Made by a program: the position numbers and the translations under genes
Part shown: positions 37,006 to 49,000 of the stretch, piece by piece
Layout of the letters: each line of letters opens with the position of its first letter
How positions within the stretch are numbered: position 1 is the stretch's first letter
Assembly (NCBI RefSeq): GCF_964204645.1
Contig: NC_134035.1
Span: 9,052,501-9,116,500 of the forward strand
From: Tubulanus polymorphus
Lineage: Eukaryota; Nemertea; Palaeonemertea; Tubulaniformes; Tubulanidae
DNA length: 64,000 nt
Direction: 5' to 3'
Notes under the pieces: model-generated
The model's input: the letters and a program-made list of their open reading frames with translations, nothing else
The model's database searches: none
What the model was told of the DNA's origin: nothing

Positions 37006-40000
37006 TAATACATTGTTCTTATATGGCACGAGGATCCTATGGTGCAGTTCAAATGCGCCCCTCTGCGAAAATCTTATCGTAATAGTCACAGAACAAGGCG
37101 GTTTTGAAGCAGTCTTTTAAACTGGTCCGCATTGAGATGACACAAATCCGAAAGACTTGGATTCATTCCAAAGTCTTGGCGATAGACGTGAGGAAGCTCG
37201 CTGTCCAAAAGTTGAAGTGTCTAAAGTAGGGTCGGATATAGTCTGTTTTGAAATGCTGATCGAAGACTATGTGGAGGAAAAATCCGGAAAAACAATGATT
37301 TCTAATAATTCAGATTTTCTTAATCAGAATGCTTGCAAAAGAGTAAAATATTACAGGAGCCATTTGCCATGACCAACTGTCGTCGATTCACTCCGATTTG
37401 ACTCTGAATATTTCATACCTATTTTTGATTCGATTTGCCAGTTCTGTTTGTTGAGCGTGAGATTGAAGTATTTAATCGTGCTGTAGATGATGTAGATGAT
37501 AACGGCGAGAACGGTGACCTTCGTGAACAGACGGACGAGGAAACCGACGACCGGTATACTATCAATACCTTCTCTAAACGTTACTGCAACAACAAATACA
37601 AAATCTATCATTATTAAGAAGGGTCTCTTAGAGAGACCAGCACACACGGGCCGCCACTTTCCGCCCATTTTTACAAATCTTTGATTTTTCCATGTGATTA
37701 CAAAGATTCCCAGAATGAATCAGAGAAATTACTAGGTTTAAAATGTAACAATTCATTCATTTTCAATTGAATCATGTACTGATAAAGAAACATGTGGTCA
37801 ATAACATTATTCGAATTCCCTGAATTTTCAAGGTTTTTGATAAAATTTGTCAAATTCCCTGATTTTCTCTAGATTTTTTTTAGTGCATTTCGAATGTTTT
37901 AAACCCAGAATTGATTTCCACTCCGAAACCCGGCTAAATCTCTTTAAGTTTAAAATCATCCCGGAGCAAAGACTTCACAAAGTTTTATACCATAGATCTA
38001 AAATACTCAATCTTTAACTTAACTCGATCGACTTTACAGTTATTCTCGAATTATTCAATTACCTTTGCGTCTCTTTTTGAGCGAGAACAAATAGTCGTCG
38101 TCGAGTAACGAGATGCACAGCGCCATCGTGAGGAAATTAAAGAAATTATAATTGCCCGTCAAAATAATCATCACTTGAAGCAACATCTGCAAAATACGAT
38201 TTAAAGAATATTTTCTGATTTAGACTCGTGACATTTCTTTTGATTAGGAATGAAAAAGAATTTAGAACCAGCTGGTCAGCCAAACGCTTTGAATGGCATA
38301 TAGAGTTACATTAGAAAATCTCCTAAAATGGGGTGGGGGGGGGTCCTATGCAAACCCCATAAACCTTTATCATAGATTTACAAGACTGTTAACCTCTAAA
38401 AAGTGCTATCAGTAACAAATTGAATTTTTTTTGGTAACATTTCATTGAAATATATGAAAGAAAATGTTCAAATTAATCAGTTATCAACAGTACGACCCTC
38501 AGTAACATCTTTCCTGTTTCTGTACGCATCAAACTAATCAAAACAGCATTTCTCATTAGTAGAGAAAGTAAGAAATACTGAAAATCGGGAACAGTTGACA
38601 GCTCTATAGATCTAAAGGGCTAAGTCACTTCTCACAACACGTAAAACTAAATGAACATTTATTTGAGCGGTTCATTCACTAGTTGTACAAACAACAACCA
38701 GTTTATTAGCTTATACAAACTCAACCATAACGCTTCCTATTATCAGCACTGCAAAACAGAGGAGTCTTAAATACACAATAACGCCTGAACCAAGGAAGAG
38801 GTCAGTTTCTTTTTTGACAGTAGTAGTTAACGGTACGTTTAGAAATAGATTTCATTGCTCATAAAATTCCACAAATCAAGACTGAAATGTTTCCTCGATC
38901 TAACGCTTTATTCAACGTTTCGACTACATTCTTCTAAACTTCAGCATTTCTGAAGATGACTATAAGGATATACAGTTGAGAAGCGTTGAATAAACTATCA
39001 GCTCAAGGAAACATTTCATTCTTGGTTCTTCATTTGAAGCGTGGGATTTTCGAAGTCATCGTCACGACGCAACATTTCATCAACGGTGGTAATAGAGATA
39101 GATTTCATGGAATTCTGATAGGCTTTAATTTCCAAAATGTTTGAAATCGAAGCACCATCACTAGGGCTCGGTACTGGTAAAGTATTCCCGATTGCTACGA
39201 AGACGATGTTCCATGTTTGTTCGCACCATCGGAATAATCGACAGAACGCAAATATTACTGTCAGCATGAACTGAATCTCAACTCGGAGGTGTTGTTAGCG
39301 CTGCTCCGAGCACGCTCACCGCCAAAGCTTGAGAATTTCAAACTCCATTATTCAACTATAGTAAGGTAGCGTTTAATGGGCGCTGTAATCATTCACCATG
39401 GTGATATATCACACACCTGTACCGCAGTGAAATATCGCTATTCTCAATTCTAATTAATGATACATTTTCAGCGGGCAATCGAGTGTATCGCATTGTTATA
39501 CACACACATAAAGCTCTACTCAGGACGTCGCCGATGACCTCAACTAAATCATTACGCTCATTTTTGTAAAAAAAAGCGGATGGTTTTATTGATAGCAGCG
39601 CGAATGATTATGGATATTCTTCAAGCGAGTTTTAAATAAAAGAGCAAATCGTTTTTACAGTAAGATGGAAGAAGAGTTGGTAGGAGATGGACACCGGCCG
39701 ACAGAAGATGAGGTCTTCGTCAAGAATGATGAAATCGCTATTCAGCAGGTACGCATTAACTCATAGGTCCAATAGAAATCATTCTTACACTAAACACTCA
39801 AATAACGCATACTAAATTCAGTGTTCTCCGCAACAGGTTTTAGTAGGGTGACCAACCCTTTCATTTTTACATTCACCCCTCTGAAAATCAGCCGTCAAAA
39901 TATCTTACAAAATATCTCATGCCCCTGTACTACCAGAGTCGATGTCAATATTCTATCAATTCTGATAATTGCTTTGAAATGTATTGCATGGTATATGTGC

Positions 40001-43000
40001 AAAAATAGAAGAAAGATTACAACGAAATCATTAAGGTTGAATTTTCTGTATTTTTTGGGAGATCAAAAGAGCCTTGCTAATTCAGCAGCCACCATGTCAG
40101 CCCGTATAGAAGTCGAGCGTTGGAGAACACCGACTAATATTCTATAACAAATCAAATATCCGCGGAAAATATTTCAAGATGAATCTATTCAATTCTGAAA
40201 CCATTGTTTCTATATAATTCTGCGTTGTTCTTCCAAGCGTTCTTTCCTCCAAGAAATCCACCTGCGAACGTTCTAAGCATAAATAAAACTAACGTATTAA
40301 CGGGACATTTGTACCGTAGGGGCTTCGTGAAAGTGAGTATGATCGACTGCGGCAATTAATTACACGTAGCCATGGTTCGCATTCAAATACCCGAACGACG
40401 AATAGCTTTTATGATTTACGATCAAAGCTAATCAAATTCTCTACTAATCGTCAACCTGTATACCACCGCTGCTGTGAGTCAAGTGCAGCTTGAAAGCAAC
40501 TGAGAGTAGAGGAGAGTAGAAAGAAGTAGTATTTCGTCAGAATAATTATGGTTTCATTCGATTAATTAGTTTATACCTAAAGAGTTGATTAAAGCTAACA
40601 CGAGATTAGAGCGGATATGTTTTTATAAGTAAGGGGGGGTAGTGCTGTAAGACGAGCATTGTATGAAGTCAGTCGACCGGAACCATTATACAGGTTTACA
40701 GTACAATACTGATCAACGGGCAAACCTGTCCTAACAACCACAAACACATATACATACACGCAGACGTAGGGCTGTCGTGCGTGCGAACCCATAAATATTC
40801 AACCGAACGCATTAAACGGACGGATTTTATGAGAAATATTTACAATGAGCTTTTGATTTTATTACGAGGTATGTTTTATAGCCGTGTATAGAATGGATAG
40901 AAATCTGTGAATATTTCATGTCATAGTTATTAGTAGTCTCCTGTCTGAAAAAAAAAAATATCTATTTGTTATATGCTACAAAAATAATGAAGACAGGGCG
41001 GCTACTTTTATTTGACTTGGTTATTTCGCTGACTATTCCCAAGTCGTGTAAGTTGTTTTCCCTGACTTGATCTGCTAAGAATTCAATGAATTGAACACAG
41101 TCAAATACGCAGAACATAGACAGAAATCTTTTGATTTTATGCGCGATCTAACATTCTCTACAAATTTTCCCGAGTTTTCCCCTCATTTATAGCTTTTCCA
41201 CAAAATTCCGCGACTTTCATGAAGCAAAGAAAATTCTCTGACTTTTTCCTGATTTCCGGGTATAAAGTGACCACCCCGACTAATATAAGCTGTAGTTCGA
41301 GGCACCGAAACGCACAGCAAATTGTCCGCCCAACAGTTAGAAATAAATCAAATTAAACAATTCTCGTCCTGATAACAATAAAACTTGTCGTAAAGTTTAT
41401 CACGATGTGATATAAGATATTGTCAATTTATATTGACAGTTAACACTGATAAATAACCCTTTCGCGCGATGCTCGCTTATAGTGTTTGTGTGACATCATT
41501 AATCAAATATACAGATTATCGAAACATATACAGTCTACATATATATTTATAAATATATGGATAGCTGATATGCGAAACGGCTTTTGTTTCGTTTTTTAAG
41601 TTGTGTCAAGTAACAATTAACAACAGTCTTCTTGAACGGTAACTAAGTGGTAGGAATATACATCTTAGGGATGGCGAGTTGTCTAAAAGTCGACCGTGCC
41701 ACGAGCACTACTGATTTACCGAAACCGGTAAATTTACAGCAGGTTCGTTTTTTCTGAAAAAATCTGTATTGTATATCGATTTTTTAGCATTACGCATAAC
41801 GTCGTTATGTATTAATCTTCTCAAGTGATTGCCCGACCGCTGGTTGGGACGAAGGATGAACAATAAGGAGTGGAATCTCATCACAACGAACTTAATATTA
41901 ACAAATAAGCCCTAAGTAGATAATTAGAAAAGTTTATCATCCGACAGTTTTGGGGTAACTTCTAAACCCCGACATCAGAGAAACTAAAATCGATTTGTTA
42001 CCTCTACACTGGGATTAATATCAGTTCGTTATAATCAGGAACTTAATATGTTTGTTATACCCAATAGTTCCTTATATCCAGTATAAAAAAAATCACTAAA
42101 ATTATCTTATTATCGGGATGAAATTCCAGGACTGTAATAACCAATGAATTTTCATATCCGAGGCAGGGGCGGATCCTGGGCCCTATCTCGAGGGGGTTCC
42201 AAATTGTATAGGGGCACTCACTATAATGGGGCGGGCATTTTCTATGTCAAAGCATAGCAAACAAGGGCACTAAAAATCAAACTTTTCAAAGGTTTTTACT
42301 ACTCCAAATCAAGCCGAACAAGGGCACTTTTACGTCAAATCCATGGATAGGGGCATCTCCAAGGGACACAGACACAGCTCGACGGTATTCCAGAACCCTC
42401 AGAACCCCCCTGGATCTGCGCCTGTGAGGTCCCTGTAGATAATTCAGTAACCAATGACTATCAATTTTAGGACACAGACCATATCGAGAGCGGCGACATG
42501 TCAGCGACGCAGAAAAAGTCAGTGAGCGGAACCTCCCCGAAAACTGGCTCGGCGCAACGCACCAGATCGAAGTCTCCACCGAAATCACCCGGACGAAAAA
42601 ATACCGCCAAAAAAGGCAAAAAGAAAACGACGATTTCGACTCCGACAGAGAAAAACAGCTGGAAAGTCGTGGATTTCTCGTACCAGGGAATAACGGCTAT
42701 TCCGAATAATATCTTCTCTAGTGAGTTACGAGCAAGTCTTAATCTTTTCAGCACATCTACACTGCAGTGCGGTGTATTAATCAGCAATGCACTTTTTGGT
42801 AAATTCACCGCATAGCGGTGTATTGATGTAATCAGTTATTACCTGCTCTCTGTATTGAAAGATGGCAGCACCTGATGAACGTAGTGAAATACGAGTATCT
42901 AACAATACATCGCACCGCGGTGTAGATGCACTTAAGCGGTATGCGCGTAATTCAGCACACCGGGGTGAATTTTATCAAGATTTTCAAATCATCTCATGGA

Positions 43001-46000
43001 TGAGCAATTTTGGATATCAATCAGCAATGGAGGGGTTTAAGCAAAGAAATATTTCATACCAAATCACTTTAAACTGAAAAGACTTCACTACCTAGTATGA
43101 GTTAACTGAGCTGTTGATACAAGTAGAAGATAACACAAATACAATCAACCCCCGATATACCGCCCACATCGGTGCAGAACGATTTTGGCGGTACATAGAG
43201 TATGGTGGTATATGGGGGGTGTTTTACTATGTATTTGTATAGAGATGTACATTGAGAAAACCTGGCGGTAGGCGAGGGTGGCGGTATAGACTATATTAAC
43301 TGTATATATTGACTGTAGTGTTGAAAAGCAACATCGTTCTAGCCACTTAAAATCTCTCTTCGACTTTCAGAAAAAGAAGTCAGCGAATTACTTTTGCCGA
43401 GCAACAACATCCGATCGTTACCGACCGATATGAGAAAATTGCGCAACCTAACGAAACTCGACATAAGTCGCAACGGTATCCGGTGCACGGGTCCCAACGA
43501 TTACGGAGGTATGCCGAGCGAGATGGAAATGTTGACGAAACTGGAAACGTTGATCATGGCCGAGTGTAATTTTCGTTACATCCCGCCAGTCGTCTGGAAA
43601 TTACAAAGTCTCCTATATCTGGACATCAGTCGTAATAAGATCAACGCGTTATCGCCGGACGTCGGCAATCTTTACAAACTGCGTCGTTTGAATTGCCAGG
43701 AGACGAACATCTCGACGTTGCCGCCGGAGATCGTCTACTGCGACGACCTCGAGGAGCTGCTGCTGTGGGGCAACTCGATCGAGACGCTGCCCGAAACGAT
43801 GGTCGAAATGACGAATCTCGAAACGCTGGCGATCAACGCGCAGGGATTCACGCAACTCGTCGACTCGTACATGGAAACGCTGTTACAAAAAGGACAAATC
43901 CAGTCGGAGCACGTGCCGGCCGTTCTGTTCGAGATCCCGAAATTGAAAAAGCTCGATCTCGAAAACACGATGATCAACAACATTCCGTCGAGCGCCAATC
44001 GAACGCTACGCGAGCTCTACCTGAACGGCAATTTCTTCTCCGAAATCCCGACCGCCGTTCTCAACATGGCCGCCCTCGCCGTGCTCGAAATATCTGACAA
44101 TTACCTGAAAGCGATTCCGCACGAGATTCAGCTCGCCACGGGTTTGAAATCGCTGAAAATGAACAACAATCAAATCGAGAAATTGCCGAAAGCCGTCTGT
44201 TCGATGACGAGTCTCGGGGTGCTGGAATTGGGCGGCAATCGTTTGCAAAAGTTGCCGCGCGACATCGGAAATTTGCGGCATTTGCGCAAGTTGATTCTCG
44301 ATCGAAACGAACTGCGGATTCTTCCCGATTCGACGTGCGATCTCGCGAATCTCGACACGCTCGACTTGACCGCGAATCAAATCGCCGAACTTCCGATCGA
44401 CATGTACAAGCTGTCGTCGTTGACTACGGCGCATTGTTACCGCAAACTGTTCAAACACGGACTGTGGCTGCACTTGAATCCGTTGACCCTGCCGCCGGAA
44501 CAAATCTGGAAAACCGACAACCCGAAAAACATCTACGACTACCTGAAACGATGGAAGATTCTGAACACGGAGAATCTTCAACGTCTGAAGGTGATAACCG
44601 TCGGTGAACATCAGTGCGGTAAAACGAGTTTACTGAAATCGCTCGAATCCGGCAAATCGTATTTGACAAAACCTGTCGTCGATAGCACGGAGGTTTTCGC
44701 TCAGATGCACGGGCAAACGCCGAATAAAGTTCGGTTCTCGTTGTGGGAACTCGGCGGGCACGAAGCGTATCAGGTGACGACTCCGCTGTTTCTCGGCGAC
44801 AAGTGTTTATACATGCTCGTCTACGATCACGCCGCGTTTCGACCGGACAAGTTCAACGCGGCGATCGGTCAGTGGTTGAATCTGATCACGACGTACGCGC
44901 CGGGGAGCGTCGTCAAAATAGTCGGCACGAAACTCGATTTGCGCGATGAGGCAGACGGAGAGAATTTCGAAGCAGACGGAGGAAATTTTGAGGCAGACGG
45001 AAAAAGATTCGAGGCAGACGGAGAAAGATTCGAGGCAGACGGTGAAAGTTTCGAGGCAGACGGTAAAAGTTTCGTCGACACGAAATCACGAATAGTTAGA
45101 CGAATGATCGCGCGACATCTAAACGAATGCGAAGACCAACTGAACGAGACTTTGAATCGAATCCTAAAACTGATCGACGACGGTTCCGACGACACGACTA
45201 CTTCTCGAAAACAACTCGAAAATCAGCGCGAACGACTCGAGTATCTGATCCGCAATCCGTTACGCGTCGAATCGCGGATCAATCTCGTAACGTCGATCGA
45301 AGGCACGGCTGGAATGAACGCATTGATATTCGACCTGGAATCGCTGATCATACGGAAAGATCTATTCCCGCACAATCAACGCCACGTTCCCGTTTACTGG
45401 AAGAAACTGCAATCGCGTATCAAACAACACGACGGTCACTTCGTGACGATCGAACGCGTTCGCGACTACGCGCGCGAGTTCAACATCGTCAACGCCGACG
45501 ATCTGAACCATTGTCTCGCGCACCTCGTCGATATGGGCGAGATTATCTGGAAGTCGGACGACCCGCGTTTGAACGACTTCGTTTTTCACTCGCCGACGAA
45601 ACTGGCCGCCGTTCTCGCGTGTCTGTTCCGCCACGACTTCGACGAGTATTTCGACTTCGATCGTAATCGCGTGTTCACGTGTAAAGGTCTCTACGACGAC
45701 TACAACGACTTCACGAAGGCGAAAGACGACGTTTTCACGCACGGCGAAATCCCGCGTCCGATTCTGCGGTGTTTGTGGTTTTATTTGCGTCTGCGCGAGG
45801 AACGATTCGTCGAGTTGTTGGATATTTTGTCGTCGTTGCGTTGCGCGTACGTCGTGCCGCAGCCGACGATCACGACGCCGACGAGTTACCGCGAACCGCT
45901 CGTCGTTCTACCGTGGTACAACACGGACGTACAACCCGAGAACCTCGACGAATTCTGGCCGGCGAACACCGGCGAATCGGAAGCGCGCGTCGAGTTTGTA

Positions 46001-49000
46001 TTCCCGATCGAATTTTTGCACGGCGTCTTCGAACGGATGTCCGTGCAGCTGCAGGAACACGTCGACGCGCGCATCGACTGGCAGGATCTAGTTTACGCGA
46101 CGTACACCGGGGGGAGCTTGCTGCTACAGCGCGGACTACAAATCGACACGTACGACTTGTCGATTCAGATCGCGATTCGCGGCGAAAATGAAACGATTAC
46201 CGTCGAGAAACTGAAAGATCTCGCCGAGATTATGAGAGAAATGTTAGAAAGGCGACCGGGGGTTGTTTGGTACGAGTATTACTCGTCAAATAATTGTGAT
46301 ACGCATATAGCCAGGTACTTAAACAGCGATCTAAATAATGAAAGTTGATCATTTATATTAGGTTTGTAAGTTCAGGGGTGGATCACCGTTCAGGAGAGGA
46401 AGGTGTCTACTTTTAAACACAATGATTTTTTAGATCTTCTATAATTGGTCAAACAGTAATTGGCCCGATGATGGCTAGAAGTATTTAGCCGAAACTTTGC
46501 TCGAAATATACATCATTTTACTATAGAACTTTCTCTTTTTTTGGCTGAACCTATTGTGGGATTTTTCTCAGTATAATAACTGCTTTAAATACATACGAAC
46601 TTAACGATAGTACATGCGTGCGCTGTCGTTTTTCGAAACGTTCCACGCTTTAAATGTCTTACCTGAGCGTAAAACGAGAAAATCCGCAGCGATCGAAACG
46701 GTACGAAGAACAGGAAAGGAACGATGATTTCGATGACGAATACGATCGCGACGCCGAGTTTCTGAAACCATTCCGGAAACTGATGAGCGTACCACGCCAG
46801 CGGTGTAGGAATACACTGCGATTCGTAATGATGCAACAGAGCTACAAATAACAACAATACACCCGGGTATGAATTTCATAATATGAAAACTTCGTCACAA
46901 AGAGTCCGTGAAGATAACTGGAGCTAGTGGTATATTCGACGTTTACTGAAGATGACTACAAGGGCAGAGCTAGAATTCTTTGAAGGGGCTGGCCTGAATA
47001 TTGGAGTGGGTACTTAGATTGAAAAGGGCATATCATTGGAATATTGGTGGGGGTTCCGATGGCCATCCAACAGAAAATCTAGGATGAAAAAGGAGTCAGG
47101 GCCCTTGTGGATTTATTTTCGTCTTTCTTAAACTTTTCTTCGCAAAAATTTTTTTTTTTGAAATTGAAGGGGGTGTTCCAGTCCACCCCCTAAATCAGCA
47201 CTTGGATTATCAGGATATAGTTTGAAATGTTTCGTTCGGTTTATTCAACATTTTAAACTGTTTTTTCCCTCTTTTATGGTGGAATTCCTGACTTATCACG
47301 GATATTACACTATTTTTACAGAATTAACCCGACTATTATAAAGAGAAGAAAATTCGCTGTCTTTTCCTCAGAATAATACCGGTACATGTGATAGGGAAGC
47401 CACTGATTTTTCCATTTGATTACACAAAATCCTTTGAATGAATCAGAGAAATATCTTCTTTGTTGAAAAATGTCAATTTATTCATTTCTCATGGTGCTCA
47501 ATAGCATTACCAGAATTCCCAGGTTCGAGGTAAAATTATTCAAATTCCCTGATTTTTTTCTAGATTTTTCTGATTCCCTGAGTTTTCCAGGTATTTCCAG
47601 ATCAGTGGCCACCCTCTATTTAATAACAAGAAATATCTAAGACCGTCATCAAATACCTGTTAAACCCCACCACGTAGGGCAGCCGCTCGTTAGCTTAACA
47701 ACTCCAGACGCGAACATCAAACGAAACAGTAACCATTTAACGAGCCACATTGTTATAGAGTCGTGATGGTGATAGTAAGAACACGAGAAACGGCCGAGTT
47801 TCAAATTCATCGGAGCGATGAGAATCGTTAGGAATCCCGCTTCCAATATCAGACTATCCCTAGAAAACAGAACCAGACGATTTCAGATGGAAATTCAAAT
47901 AACAATCGTAGATGATACAGTTCCACAGTTGTGAGTTAAGGTTGACTCGGAAATTTAGTTCATTTTGAATGAGTTTACAGTCAAATCTTAACTCACAACT
48001 GGGCCCTAGTATCAGATTGAATGAGATAACAGGTAATGCTTCGAGGTTCACGTTTACCTGGTGAAGCTATATATGCTATAAATGAAATATCGTGATTTCT
48101 AATAAAATCGGTTAACCTAGAGGTACTTGTTTTCAAATTCAAATAATTAATGTATCAAGTTAGAAGTAGCCTTTGTTTAAATGAATTGATAATTTTAGAC
48201 TCATTAGACTTTCATGACAGATTTACTGTACTCGGTTAACTGTAATTGTATAAACAAAGTGTAGATTATGTATTCGTAATATTCATTATAATTCAAACAT
48301 TAAAAACTTACCATTGGAAATAGAGAAACGTTTGACCAACCTAAAACAACAATCAACGATATCGATTTAATCAAAAGTCATTTCCGAAATTTCTTGCAAA
48401 AGGAATAAACTGTTTATCATTATTTGACGTGAAATGATACTGAAATGATTGTGGCCGTGAGTTGAGATTTGAATCTCGAGCTTAAACATTGAAAATAAAC
48501 TCATTGAACTTTTTGAGTCGAATTCTACCAGGGGCTGTAGATGACTTCTTAGCTTCCTTCTTTGAGTTCCATTATATAATTGTGTTCTCATGACTAATGA
48601 CACGCAGTTCCGTAAAAACGAGAACTCTGGAACTGTTGGCAATCATTCCCTATTTGACTTCGCTAGTACGCCATATTGCAGTATATTTAAGTTATTAGTA
48701 ATTAGTTTTTATCTCTATTGTAAGTTGTCAACACACTAGGATGGAATTTTTCAAATTATCTCTTTCGGATATTTATCAGTCAGTACTGAAAACGTTAAAT
48801 CCATGGAGAATTTAGTGTAACTCTCAAGACAAATGCGCAAATTGTAACGGAATCAGAATTGGTTCTTCAATTGGTTCTTCAGACCACTGTTTACATTTAC
48901 CTGATACAAAGAGAAGTATAGAACCCATAGTATGACGAACCCGACGCATTCACGAAACGATTTCGCAATCAACATGATGAACGAGAACAGAATACCGATG

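Noticed and set aside
42862-43077. 71-aa ORF in Roc-COR intron 2
   Set aside because: Lies within piggyBac-like MITE copy D.
43649-46191. Several long ORFs in other frames and on the minus strand (up to 201 aa) across the Roc-COR exon
   Set aside because: They are shadows of the 984-codon frame. Their composition (Arg-rich, low complexity) is what the CpG-rich TCG/CGA codons give in other frames.
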